From contig NZ_CP046115.1 of the NCBI RefSeq assembly GCF_009707385.1, positions 2,046,001 to 2,110,000 on the forward strand: a DNA stretch of 64,000 nucleotides, given 5' to 3'. A program made the position numbers and the translations under genes. The first letter of the stretch is position 1; each line of letters opens with the position of its first letter. The notes under the pieces are model-generated. The model searched no databases and was not told the DNA's origin. It saw only the letters and a program-made list of their open reading frames with translations. This stretch comes from Klebsiella oxytoca (lineage in GTDB: Bacteria; Pseudomonadota; Gammaproteobacteria; Enterobacterales; Enterobacteriaceae). Shown one piece after another: positions 25,861-34,580 of the stretch.

Positions 25861-27294
25861 ATGTTTAAATCAAAACAAATAAAAATAGCGGTGCTTATTT
25901 TTATTATTGTATTAGCGATAATAATTCCTCCCCCTGAAGGATTAACGAAAGAAGCATGGATACTGGCTGGTATCTATCTGGCCTCAATTATAGGACTGGT
26001 AAGTAAACCTTTTCCTGAGCCCGTTATTATGCTGTCGGCGGTAGGCTTGTCATGCTTAACGGTAGCAAGGTTTGCTGACTCCCCCGTCAAGTCCATGGAT
26101 GTCCTGAGCGGCTATGCCTCAGGAACGACATGGCTGGTATTTAGCGCGTTTACTTTAAGCGCCGCTTTTGTCACCACCGGCTTAGGCAAGCGCCTGGCCT
26201 ACTGGTTTATTTTAAAGTTTGGCGGCACGACCCTGCGGCTGGGGTATGTTACGGCGCTGCTGGATTTATTGCTTTCACCGGCTACGCCTTCTAATACGGC
26301 ACGCGCCGGAGGCGTGGTATTCCCGATTATTAACAGCATTGCCCTGGTATTAGGTTCAACGCCAAAAGAGAGTCCGTGTAAAGCCGGGCGCTATCTTATG
26401 GTTAATATATATATGGTGACGAAAACAACCAGCTATATGTTTTTAACCGCATTTGCCGGCAATGCCTTAGCATTGCAGTTAATTTCCGATATTTTTCATA
26501 TTCATATAAGCTGGGTGGGCTGGGCGCTGGCGGGAGTGCCGCTCGGGCTGCTGATGTTAGCCATTATTCCTTATGTCACATATAAAATAGTCCGCCCGCA
26601 ATTAAAAGAAATAGACAATGCAACCATTGCGAATGCGGGTCTTAATGAACTTGGCCCTATCAGTTCCAAAGAGAAAGGGTTAATAGTCGTATTCATCGCT
26701 GCGCTATTAGGTTGGATATTCTCTCGTCAGCTGGGGCTTAATGAATCCTCGGTTGCGGTAATCGCGATGGTAGGCGCGCTGCTGGCAAATATCATTTGCT
26801 GGAATGATGTTCTGCAAAATAAGGGCGGCTGGAATACATTAATCTGGTACGGCGGTATTATTGGATTGAGTGCGACCTTAAGCAAAGAAGGCTTCTTCAA
26901 ATGGCTTGCGGCCTTTATGTCTGAGCGTCTGGATTTCCTCGGCGCCGGTAACAGTACCATCGTGATTATTGTTTTTATAAGCATTATCGTACGCTACTTG
27001 TTCGCCTCAGGCGGTGCTTACGTGGCAGCCATGGTTCCGGTCTTTGCCACCGTAGGCCTTGTTACCGGAACTGCGCCTGTGCTGCTAGCGCTCGCTATCC
27101 TGTTTTCTAACTCCTACGGAGGCTGTATCACGCACTACGGCGGTGCCGCCGGGCCGATTATCTTTGCCGCCGGTTATAACGATATTAAATCATGGTGGTT
27201 AACCGGAACCCTTGTGGCCTTATTAACTTTTATTGTGCACATGGTCATTGGCATTCCGTGGTGGGGCTTTTTGATACAACACGGTATGCTCTGA
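25861..27294 (+). CDS. DASS-family di/tricarboxylate transporter (YbhI/CitT-like)
   Basis: A 477-residue membrane protein of the divalent anion:sodium symporter family. There are about 11-13 hydrophobic segments. The first SNT motif is in SPATPSNTARAGGVVFPI; the second-half counterpart is LFSNSYGGCITHYGGAAGP. The family includes CitT (citrate/succinate antiporter), TtdT and E. coli YbhI. GAGGTG precedes the ATG. As last gene of the cluster it is the best candidate for the tricarboxylate importer, perhaps an antiporter exchanging substrate for succinate or acetate. The order PrpF-like, DASS, aconitase also occurs in E. coli ybhH-I-J. Confidence 0.88.
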   Translation: MFKSKQIKIAVLIFIIVLAIIIPPPEGLTKEAWILAGIYLASIIGLVSKPFPEPVIMLSAVGLSCLTVARFADSPVKSMDVLSGYASGTTWLVFSAFTLSAAFVTTGLGKRLAYWFILKFGGTTLRLGYVTALLDLLLSPATPSNTARAGGVVFPIINSIALVLGSTPKESPCKAGRYLMVNIYMVTKTTSYMFLTAFAGNALALQLISDIFHIHISWVGWALAGVPLGLLMLAIIPYVTYKIVRPQLKEIDNATIANAGLNELGPISSKEKGLIVVFIAALLGWIFSRQLGLNESSVAVIAMVGALLANIICWNDVLQNKGGWNTLIWYGGIIGLSATLSKEGFFKWLAAFMSERLDFLGAGNSTIVIIVFISIIVRYLFASGGAYVAAMVPVFATVGLVTGTAPVLLALAILFSNSYGGCITHYGGAAGPIIFAAGYNDIKSWWLTGTLVALLTFIVHMVIGIPWWGFLIQHGML

Positions 27295-27431
27295 GCGAGG
27301 CCCGCTTTTATATCATTTTTATTGAAACATGGTGGCGTGTTTATATTCCGGGAGCATTCTGATTTGGATAGGGATATCCAGAAGAAGGGTGCAGTTAATT
27401 AACCAACGGAACCGGCCGCCTTGCGGCATAA

Positions 27432-27460
27432 CGAAATAACCCCGACATGATGTCAGGGTT
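27432..27460 (-). terminator. Terminator of the leftward cold-shock gene
   Basis: On the minus strand a 10-bp stem with one mismatch (27438-27447 with 27451-27460) is followed by TTATTTCGTT. It lies 68 bp behind the stop codon of the cold-shock gene. Confidence 0.6.
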
Positions 27461-27527
27461 ATTGAGCTGGAGTGAGATAAACTTCAGCGATGAAGCTGAA
27501 ATCTCCCGCCAGTGAATGAGTTGCCGC

Positions 27528-27740
27528 TTAAATGGCGAAGACGTTACCCGCTGAAGGGCCTTTTTGCCCATCTTCAATGGTGAATTCGACTTTCTGACCT
27601 TCATTCAGGGTTTTAAAACCACCGCCCTGGATAGCCGAAAAATGTACAAACACATCTTTGCTACCGTTGTCCGGGGTGATGAAACCGAAGCCTTTCGACT
27701 CATTAAACCATTTTACTAAACCAGTCATTTTATTAGACAT
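27528..27740 (-). CDS. CspA-family cold shock protein (CspG-like)
   Basis: A 70-residue cold-shock domain protein that binds single-stranded RNA/DNA and acts as an RNA chaperone. Both RNA-binding motifs are intact: RNP1 is KGFGFITP and RNP2 is VFVHFSAI. The sequence [20 protein letters not shown] is very close to CspA/CspG. E. coli has cspG/cspH to the right of the serT-hya region, so this may be the backbone cspG position with the material between replaced. A long leader upstream is expected for cold-inducible control. Confidence 0.92.
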   Translation of the reverse strand: MSNKMTGLVKWFNESKGFGFITPDNGSKDVFVHFSAIQGGGFKTLNEGQKVEFTIEDGQKGPSAGNVFAI

Positions 27741-28186
27741 TGATAATACCTCAACATATCTGAGCCTTACGGCGAAAGGGGTTTTCGCACAGAATCTAAT
27801 TAATAACGATAAGGAGACTCAAAAGGAAGAATTATCAACGGATAACACTTAAGATGAGGACTGCTTTACTAAACCGCTTTATTATGTCTGTATGCTAAAC
27901 CGACTCCTCATTAGTCACACACATCACTACAGATAGCAAGACTTATTTCCAGGTAAATATCCTGACAAAGCTTTTTGCTGCGCCAGGGTGTCTGGTTGGC
28001 TAAAAATTGATTTGCTTATTATCGCTATCCGTGCATTAATGGCTTAATCTGTGCGCGATAAACGAACATCAAACTCTACTGAGCAGTTCTCATAGCCAGG
28101 CGCTATCGCTGATATCCCCTCCTTTTGAGTCCAAAATTTGATCCTGCACGTTTCTCTCAATTTCATGCTGTGTAACTGGAGGGAGT
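27741..28186. other. Divergent cold-shock promoter region
   Basis: 446 bp between two divergent cold-shock genes. No coding frame is convincing. CspA-type genes have 5' leaders of about 150 nt that control mRNA stability and translation at low temperature, and this space is long enough for two. An AAGGAGACTC stretch near 27810 and GGAGGGAG before 28187 are the purine-rich parts seen; no cold-box match was established. Confidence 0.45.
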
Positions 28187-28414
28187 ATGTCCTCAAGAAT
28201 TAAAGGTCTGGTGAAGTGGTATAATGAATCGAAGGGGTTTGGTTTCATCTCTCCTCTTGATGGCAGCAAAGATATCGCTGTTAATTTCTCAGCGCTTCAC
28301 GGCGATAACTTTAATACCCTCTTTGAAGGGCAAAAAGTTGAATTCGCTATACATCGCGGTGATAAAGGTCCAGCGGCGACGAAAGTTATTCTGTGCGATA
28401 AGGAGATATTTTAG
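28187..28414 (+). CDS. Divergent cold-shock-like protein with altered RNP2
   Basis: A 75-residue CSD protein. RNP1 is intact (KGFGFISP), but RNP2 reads IAVNFSAL in place of VFVHFSAI, so the stacking Phe and His of CspA are Ala and Asn. A GGAGGGAG ribosome binding site precedes the ATG. It probably binds nucleic acid more weakly or with different preference, like the non-cold-inducible members (CspF/CspH) of E. coli. It may have arisen by duplication of the divergent neighbour, with which it shares most residues of the first 30. The C-terminal tail LCDKEIF is longer than usual. Confidence 0.85.
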   Translation: MSSRIKGLVKWYNESKGFGFISPLDGSKDIAVNFSALHGDNFNTLFEGQKVEFAIHRGDKGPAATKVILCDKEIF

Positions 28415-28658
28415 AACGATGACCATGAGAGGAGAGGGCGTCGATTGTGCCATCTCGACGGCTGCGGTTCGCCGAGGCAGAAGCCATCCCACACTGACAG
28501 AAAAATTATCTCTCCCGGCTACTAAAGTGGCCTGCGATGCTGCCAGGCAGAATGCCCTGATAAACGTTCACATGGCTGAGAGTGAATTACCGACCAGCAG
28601 ACCGGCCGGTAATTAACGAAGTATGGTGAGTGAACTGACGGAAGCTTAGCGAAATAAC

Positions 28659-29111
28659 TTACTGCTTCGCCGGGATAATCAGCACCTGACCCGGATAGAT
28701 CTTATCGGGATGCGTCAGCATCGGTTTATTAGCTTCAAAAATACGCTGATAGTCATTAGCCGAGCCGTACATCGCTTTTGAGATGGCGCTCAGGGTATCG
28801 CCGGATTTCACCGTGTAATAACGGCTTTCCGCTCCGCTCTGCGTCACATTAACGCTATCATTGACCTGGCCAACTCCGGTGACGTTACCCACCGCCACCA
28901 GAATTTTTTCTTTATCTTCCTGCGAGCCGACGTCGCCCGTTATCGTTGCGGTGCCATCGTCCGCGACATCAATATTCACTTTTTCAGCGCCGGGCAGGTT
29001 AAGGTTATCAATGTGTTTTTTCAGCTTTTCGGCCCGATCCTCCTTGCTGCCGCCAGATACCGCATCCCAGATTTTCTCGCCCGCGTCTTTCACAAAACTT
29101 AATAATCCCAT
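28659..29111 (-). CDS. BON-LysM domain protein, Kbp (YgaU)-like
   Basis: A 150-residue soluble protein with a BON domain (about residues 25-90, [21 protein letters not shown]) and a C-terminal LysM domain ([19 protein letters not shown] to [10 protein letters not shown]). The layout and length are those of E. coli Kbp (YgaU), a cytoplasmic potassium-binding protein induced by osmotic stress. There is no signal peptide, which fits Kbp. Kbp is normally encoded elsewhere, so this is probably a second copy, and its K+ binding is inferred. Confidence 0.85.
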   Translation of the reverse strand: MGLLSFVKDAGEKIWDAVSGGSKEDRAEKLKKHIDNLNLPGAEKVNIDVADDGTATITGDVGSQEDKEKILVAVGNVTGVGQVNDSVNVTQSGAESRYYTVKSGDTLSAISKAMYGSANDYQRIFEANKPMLTHPDKIYPGQVLIIPAKQ

Positions 29112-29371
29112 CGTTCCATACCTCCATTACTGCTTCATGATTAATATTTTCATCAGACCCAATAATCCAATATCCAATATAGATAAGTGCAGGATGCCTC
29201 CACCGTAGCGGCAAAGTCTTAAAGAAGCGCAACCTGCCATTGAAGTATATGCAATGAGCGTCAAAGTGCAGGATATTTGCCTTAAATTCTCCGCGATGGC
29301 ACGGCATCAACGCTTGTTATCACGGCCATTATGCGATCCGCTTTGCAACATAGCGGTACCGTAGCAACGCC

Positions 29372-29578
29372 TTGCCAGGCTGCGAAGCAGAAGGAGTTGA
29401 TTTTTCATCCCTGATTAAAGTCACTATTTTTATCACCTCATTTGCTGAGATCGACACATTGCGCCGGGTTCTCTATCAAAACTACGGCGAACATCTGCCT
29501 GCCAGCTCTCTCGTTGAAGTCAGCCGCCTCTTTTCACCCGATCTTAAAATTGAAATTGAAGCGATTTTCGGCCTCTGA
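29372..29578 (+). pseudogene. RidA/YjgF-family C-terminal fragment
   Basis: The reading frame encodes EGVDFSSLIKVTIFITSFAE and GEHLPASSLVEVSRLFSPDL followed by KIEIEAIFGL. This is the second half of RidA (enamine/imine deaminase) proteins, with the trimer-interface motif and the IEIEAI ending. The N-terminal half, including the active-site Arg/Tyr region's partners, is missing and no matching sequence is seen upstream. The fragment has no clear ribosome binding site. It is a decayed gene. Confidence 0.7.
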
Positions 29579-29756
29579 AGGACGGGCCGTAACCGGGCGG
29601 CTGGCAAAAAGCTTTATCAATTTATTTGAAGCATTCGGTTAAACAAACGATATTTATTCTCACCTGGTTACGCGTAGAGTAGTGGGATACGCGGCAGATA
29701 CGCTTGTCATAAGGCGCGCTCTACCGACGACTCCCTGCAAACCAGGAAACTTCGTT

Positions 29757-30785
29757 ATGAAAAAGATTGGCTTTTTATCATTTGGTCACTGGACGCCGTC
29801 GCCGCAGTCCGGGACGCGTTCGGCCGCTGACGCGCTGCTGCAATCTATCGATCTGGCCGTTGCCGCCGAAGAGCTGGGCGCGGACGGCGCTTATTTCAGG
29901 GTGCACCACTTTGCTCGCCAGCTCAGCTCACCGTTTCCCCTGCTGGCCGCGGTAGGCGCGAAAACCAAAAAGATTGAAATCGGCACCGGCGTTATCGATA
30001 TGCGCTATGAAAATCCGCTGTATATGGCCGAAGATGCGGGAGCCGCTGATTTAATCTCCGGCGGCCGTTTACAGCTGGGGATTAGCCGTGGTTCCCCGGA
30101 ACAGGTGATTGATGGCTGGCGCTATTTTGGCTACGTGCCTGGCGAAGGCGAAAATGAGTCTGATATGGCGCGTCGTCATACCGAAGTGCTGCTGGACGCG
30201 CTGCGCGGAGAAGGCTTTGCGAAACCTAATCCGCAGCCAATGTTCCCCAACCCGCCGGGGCTGCTGCGCCTGGAGCCGCATTCTGAAGGGCTACGCGAGC
30301 GCATCTGGTGGGGGGCGGGCTCAAATGCGACGGCGATGTGGGCGGCTAAGCTCGGGATGAACCTGCAAAGTTCGACGCTGAAAGACGATGAGACCGGTGA
30401 ACCGTTCCATATTCAACAGGCGAAACAGATTCGCGCCTATCGCGAGGCCTGGGCGCAGGCGGGTCATACGCGTACGCCGCGCGTGTCGGTTAGCCGCAGT
30501 ATTTTCGCCCTGATGGACGATCGTGACCGGATGTATTTCGGTTCTGGCCGTGACGATAGTGATTCGATAGGCTTCCTTGATGAGAAGACCCGGGCCATTT
30601 TCGGCCGCAGCTACGCCGCGGAGCCGGACAAGCTGATCGAACAGCTGAAACAGGATGAAGCGATTGCTGAAGCGGATACGTTATTGCTGACGGTACCGAA
30701 CCAGCTGGGCGTGGAGTATAACGCCCATGTCATTGAGTCTATTCTGCGGCATGTCGCACCGGCACTGGGCTGGCGCGACGCATAA
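29757..30785 (+). CDS. LLM-class flavin-dependent oxidoreductase
   Basis: A 342-residue bacterial-luciferase-like monooxygenase (F420/FMN TIM barrel). Typical elements are GADGAYFRVHHFARQLSSPFPL, the flavin-binding strand KKIEIGTGVIDMRYENPLYMAEDA and the loop GGRLQLGISRGSPEQ. Family members oxidise various small substrates with reduced flavin supplied by a separate reductase; the substrate cannot be read from the sequence. The ATG at 29757 has AGGA at good distance, and the frame opens earlier at 29682 without support. It stands alone, with a hairpin behind it. Confidence 0.85.
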   Translation: MKKIGFLSFGHWTPSPQSGTRSAADALLQSIDLAVAAEELGADGAYFRVHHFARQLSSPFPLLAAVGAKTKKIEIGTGVIDMRYENPLYMAEDAGAADLISGGRLQLGISRGSPEQVIDGWRYFGYVPGEGENESDMARRHTEVLLDALRGEGFAKPNPQPMFPNPPGLLRLEPHSEGLRERIWWGAGSNATAMWAAKLGMNLQSSTLKDDETGEPFHIQQAKQIRAYREAWAQAGHTRTPRVSVSRSIFALMDDRDRMYFGSGRDDSDSIGFLDEKTRAIFGRSYAAEPDKLIEQLKQDEAIAEADTLLLTVPNQLGVEYNAHVIESILRHVAPALGWRDA

Positions 30786-30800
30786 ATCTTTGATGGGCAA

Positions 30801-30829
30801 CGCCCCGCTGATTGCTGTCAGGCGGGGCG
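30801..30829. terminator. Bidirectional hairpin between convergent genes
   Basis: A CGCCCCGCTGA / TCAGGCGGGGCG stem with a one-base bulge between the LLM oxidoreductase and the convergent cyclotransferase gene. U-runs are weak on both sides. Confidence 0.55.
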
Positions 30830-30836
30830 AATTGTC

Positions 30837-31172
30837 TTACTGGGCACTCTTTGGCTGTAGCTGATAGGTCCATGCGGGCACTCGCTGGCCATCCCCGGTC
30901 ATCACTTCAACGGCTACGCGGTCGTAGCCCTCTTCAAACTCATCCAGCATTGGCCAGTGGGCATTGAGATTATCGGACAGGAACAGGTAGCCGTGAACCT
31001 GAGGGCCATTTTTATCAAGAACGATCCCCGGAAAATCCGCCGCCGCTCCCCAGCCGCGTTCATAAAATATGCCGTTCACATAGCCTGGCTGCCATTCCCC
31101 GCCGATACGTTCCATTATATGGGCATTGGCGTGGCCCGGACGCAGCGTGCCGTAGACAAATAAGCGTTCCAT
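30837..31172 (-). CDS. Gamma-glutamylcyclotransferase-like protein (YtfP/AIG2 family)
   Basis: A 111-residue GGCT-fold protein. The substrate-binding loop VYGTLRPGHANAHIM at the N-terminus and the catalytic Glu in MLDEFEEGYDR are both present. Members with these residues may act on gamma-glutamyl amines or peptides; many small bacterial ones remain uncharacterised. Single gene, leftward, convergent with the LLM gene. Confidence 0.85.
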   Translation of the reverse strand: MERLFVYGTLRPGHANAHIMERIGGEWQPGYVNGIFYERGWGAAADFPGIVLDKNGPQVHGYLFLSDNLNAHWPMLDEFEEGYDRVAVEVMTGDGQRVPAWTYQLQPKSAQ

Positions 31173-31265
31173 TATTCCTCATTAACTTTAGCTTCAAGCG
31201 CTCAAACTTAACATACGAAGCTGGGGCTGGGTTAGCAAGGCGCCCCGCAGGACGCCTGCTGTCGG

Positions 31266-32027
31266 TCAGGGCTCAGGCCCGAACATTTCCACCAGCTGCT
31301 TCTTATCCGGCATGCCGATGACCTGCTGGAGCTCGTTTTTCTCATTCATGTAATAGATCGCTGGGGTGGCGCTGGCCCCCAAATCATCCATCAGCTTTTG
31401 ATGATGCTGAAGAAGATTAAAGGTTTCTCGCGGCGTAACCCCCTCAAAGCGCGGCAGTTTTTTGCCACCGGAAAGCTCATACTCTTGCCAGGCGGCAACC
31501 GGATCTTTGGCATTCAGAATGGCCGTTGCGTACCTGCCGCTTTGCGGATTGAGAAAAGCAACGAGCAGGGTATTTAACTGGACCTTACCTGCTTTTACCC
31601 ACGGCTGCGCAGTAGACCAGAACTCCTTGCACCAGGGGCAGAACGGATCGGCGAAAACAATGACTTTTCTGGCTGCCGAATCAGCGCCTTCCTTCAGGGG
31701 GCTGGCATTATTCAGCGTCTTCCACATTTCGCGCCCTAAAGGGATATAGATCGCTTCTTTGAAATAGGTTTCACTAAGATTTTTCCCTTTTTCATCATAA
31801 AGATAGCCTGATATCACGTGTTTGCCGTCCGGCGTCAAAAACATGGTCACCCCCATGTCCTGATACTGGCCAACCCAGCCTCTCACGCCCGCGGGGGAAT
31901 CAATCTCTTTAATGATTTTTATCCCTTGCTGTTCACCAAAGTCCTTAACTATCTGAGGGATGGCTCCCCCGGCAAAAGCCAGACCCGGTATCATCCATGC
32001 CGCCAGTAGTAGAATAGATTTCATCAT
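31266..32027 (-). CDS. Periplasmic disulfide isomerase/reductase DsbG-like
   Basis: A 253-residue DsbC/DsbG-type protein. A signal peptide ends after ALAFA at about residue 19. The N-terminal dimerisation domain spans roughly residues 20-85, and the thioredoxin domain has Cys130-Pro-Trp-Cys133 (E. coli DsbG has CPYC) and the cis-proline loop SATPAIYY. Such proteins repair or reduce cysteines in the periplasm and are kept reduced by a DsbD-type protein. It follows the scsB and scsC genes in the same direction and takes the place that ScsD has in Salmonella, so it is likely the redox partner of this ScsB. Confidence 0.88.
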   Translation of the reverse strand: MMKSILLLAAWMIPGLAFAGGAIPQIVKDFGEQQGIKIIKEIDSPAGVRGWVGQYQDMGVTMFLTPDGKHVISGYLYDEKGKNLSETYFKEAIYIPLGREMWKTLNNASPLKEGADSAARKVIVFADPFCPWCKEFWSTAQPWVKAGKVQLNTLLVAFLNPQSGRYATAILNAKDPVAAWQEYELSGGKKLPRFEGVTPRETFNLLQHHQKLMDDLGASATPAIYYMNEKNELQQVIGMPDKKQLVEMFGPEP

Positions 32028-32069
32028 ATCGCCTCTGAAATGCTGGGGGAGCGCTCCCCCAGACGTGGG

Positions 32070-32503
32070 TTATTGTTTTTTCAGCGCGTCGCTGACCATC
32101 TCATCAAATTGCGTCCAGGGGATCCAGCCTGACAGTAGCCGATCGCCAATCAGCGTGGCCGGCGTGCCCTGGATCCCGAGTTTCCCGGCGACGGAAAAGC
32201 TTTTCTCGATCGTCTGTTCAATGCTGGCGTTATCGTGATATCCCTTCTTAGCCATCAGGATATGGTTAAATTTCATAAACTGCTGTGGATGCGCGCGCCG
32301 CAGGGTTAATGCATCCCTTGCTGAGGTTATCGAACTCTCAGAACGCCAGGGGAGAAATTTAAAGATAACGGCTACGTCCGGATATTTTTCCACAATCTTC
32401 TCCAGATACGGGTCAAACTTTTTGCAGTACGGACAGTTATGTGAGGATGCCGATGCCGTGAGAATGCCGCAAGGAGAGCGGGAGCGAACAGCGTTTTTTT
32501 CAT
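32070..32503 (-). pseudogene. ScsC/DsbA-family thiol oxidoreductase, frameshifted and shortened
   Basis: An ATG at 32503, 6 nt after scsB, starts a signal peptide MKKTLFAPALLAAF. The active site NCPYCKKFDPYLEKIVEKYP and the rest of the DsbA-like domain (cis-Pro loop GTPATLIGDRLLSGW, ending MVSDALKKQ) are in another frame; the first frame stops soon after. Adding one base near 32465 would join them, giving about 144 residues, while ScsC of Salmonella is about 207. The missing part corresponds to the N-terminal trimerisation stalk and first thioredoxin strand. So both a deletion and a frameshift are indicated. Confidence 0.75.
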
Positions 32504-32509
32504 TGCTAA

Positions 32510-34534
32510 TTAACCTTTTGCGTGACTGAGGGCATTCAGAACGGTTTGCTGCTCAAGCAGCGGCGGGAGCGTTTCACCTTGCGGTTTACCCGGACCGTAG
32601 ACTTCATTAAAGGGAATGGCGTAGCGATTTCTGCTCTGCAGGAAGCGGGAGATGGCTTCGGAGGGTTTGCTCCAGTCGCCGCGTAGCGCGACCACATCGG
32701 GCTGAGCCAGCGCGCGGGTGATGTCGGGCTGATTTAACACGCGGTGTTCATTCACTTTGCAGGTTAAGCACCAGTCGGCTGAGATATCGACAAACACCCG
32801 CTTGCCCGCGGTCAGCGCATCATGGAGAGCCTCCTCGCTGAAGGGCTGCCAGCGAATTTGCTGAGCGTTAGCTGATGGCGAAGCCGCTGCGGGCGCCTCC
32901 GCGAGCAGGCCGCGAAGCTGGAAGCCGGCAAACGCCGCCAGGGTGATAACCACCAGCCAGAAGAGTCTCGCCGTTCGCTGATGGATCACTAACAGGGCGA
33001 GCAAAGCTGCCAGGGTGAGGGCCAGTGCGATGACCGCGCCGGCGGTGCGGCCAGGATGCAGGCCCAACAGCGTGGCCAGCCATAGGCTGGAGGCCAGCAT
33101 CATGACGCCGAGTATCATTTTTAACGACTTCATCCAGCGACCGGGGCGCGGAAGCAGAGCTGCCGTTTTAGGGACTACGGCGACCAATAGCCACGGCAGG
33201 GCCATACCCAGCCCGATGACCAGGAAAATCAGCCACAGCTGATGGAGCGGGGCGGCAAGCGCGAAAGCGACGGCCGTTGCCAGGAAGGGGGCGGAACAGG
33301 GGGTCGCCAGTAGGGTGGCGAAAACTCCCTCACAGAAACTGCCCGCCATCCCGGAGCCGCTGGCGGCTGCCATGCGTCCAACGACCGACGACGGGAGTAG
33401 CACTTCAAATAGGCCAAAAAGATTGAGCGAGAAGAGAAACGTGACGGCAACCATCACGCCGATAAACCAGGGATTCTGGAACTGAATCCCCCAGCCCAAC
33501 GAAGAGCCGGTAAGCTTCAGCGCCGTCACCATCAGCGCCAGCAGGGCAAACGAAGTCAGGATACCCGCGCTGGTAGCGAGAAAACGTAGCCTGATAGCGC
33601 TTTTGTTTGACCCGGACTGCAGCACCGAGCCGAGCTTCATGCCCATCACCGGCAATACGCAGGGCATAAGGTTGAGGATTAACCCACCGAGCAGCGCGAA
33701 AAGCAGAATTCGTCCGGGATTTACCGTTGCCGCTGGCGCAAGATCCGCGCCTATCGTCAGGCTGGCCTGCTGCGCCTTTTCGCCATTCGTCACCACCAGC
33801 GACAGCTTTTTCCCCGCCAGCGTAGTGGGCTGCTCTCCCCATTCATCGGTTACCGGTACCGTCACTTTGAGCCGGGTACCCTCGATGCGAATATCCGGGT
33901 CGCCGGCCACAATTCCCCCGTCAATAGGGTCAAAATAGATACCGGGCTGCATCCATTTACCGCTGGTGGTGGCGGTGATTTCCAGGTTCCTGCCGACCAG
34001 ATGCGCGGAGAGCTCGTCGGAGACGCCGCTATCCGCCGGGATGGTCCGCATGGCCTGTTCAAAGGCATTGTGGAATCCCGCCTCCACGGGCTGGCTGAAA
34101 TTGAGGCGCAGTTGGTAGTCGGTTAACAGACAAACATTGCTGCAGGTGGATAACGTGAGCGTACCTTCCAGCGCATCGCCAGGGGCGGCGGTGATAATCA
34201 TCGGGATAATGACCTGCTTTTGGTAGCCCTGGGTCGTCAAACCGGAAATCTCGAATCTTACCGGGGCTGGCCAGTACCATCGTGCCTGCTCACCGTTGCT
34301 CCAGGTGATTTGCGGGGCAATACCGCCTTCACCAGGCGAGCGCCAGTAGGTTTTCCAGCCGTCAGCAAGCTCAATGGAGAGCAGTCCGTAGACCTGCTCT
34401 TGCCCTTTTTCTGCCTGGAAGCGTATCCGGGCGTGGTCATTTTGTGGCGAGGTCAGCCATCCCGTGTCCGCCGCATGAGCTACGCCCATGCAGGCCAGCA
34501 ACAGGAGGACGATGCCCCTGAAGATCTTCAGCAT
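32510..34534 (-). CDS. scsB: ScsB, DsbD-like thiol:disulfide transporter of the copper-stress operon
   Basis: A 674-residue membrane protein. It has a signal peptide, a periplasmic alpha-like domain with the ScsB-specific opening GWLTSPQNDHARIRF and the Cys pair of STCSNVCLL, then eight or so membrane segments with MPCVLPVMGMK and LATPCSAPFLATAVAFA (the electron-carrying Cys pair), and finally a thioredoxin-like gamma domain with DISADWCLTCKVNE. It moves electrons from cytoplasmic thioredoxin to periplasmic partners such as ScsC. In Salmonella and Proteus scsABCD gives copper and peroxide tolerance. It is preceded by a ScsA-like gene and followed by broken scsC and dsbG-like genes. Confidence 0.88.
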   Translation of the reverse strand: MLKIFRGIVLLLLACMGVAHAADTGWLTSPQNDHARIRFQAEKGQEQVYGLLSIELADGWKTYWRSPGEGGIAPQITWSNGEQARWYWPAPVRFEISGLTTQGYQKQVIIPMIITAAPGDALEGTLTLSTCSNVCLLTDYQLRLNFSQPVEAGFHNAFEQAMRTIPADSGVSDELSAHLVGRNLEITATTSGKWMQPGIYFDPIDGGIVAGDPDIRIEGTRLKVTVPVTDEWGEQPTTLAGKKLSLVVTNGEKAQQASLTIGADLAPAATVNPGRILLFALLGGLILNLMPCVLPVMGMKLGSVLQSGSNKSAIRLRFLATSAGILTSFALLALMVTALKLTGSSLGWGIQFQNPWFIGVMVAVTFLFSLNLFGLFEVLLPSSVVGRMAAASGSGMAGSFCEGVFATLLATPCSAPFLATAVAFALAAPLHQLWLIFLVIGLGMALPWLLVAVVPKTAALLPRPGRWMKSLKMILGVMMLASSLWLATLLGLHPGRTAGAVIALALTLAALLALLVIHQRTARLFWLVVITLAAFAGFQLRGLLAEAPAAASPSANAQQIRWQPFSEEALHDALTAGKRVFVDISADWCLTCKVNEHRVLNQPDITRALAQPDVVALRGDWSKPSEAISRFLQSRNRYAIPFNEVYGPGKPQGETLPPLLEQQTVLNALSHAKG

Positions 34535-34580
34535 TTTTTTCTCCGTAAATTAAAAAAGTAATCGTCTAAAAAACGCTTTT

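Noticed and set aside
28224..28616. A 130-codon frame overlapping the second cold-shock gene
   Set aside because: Out-of-frame with a well-supported CSD gene and composed of shadow sequence.
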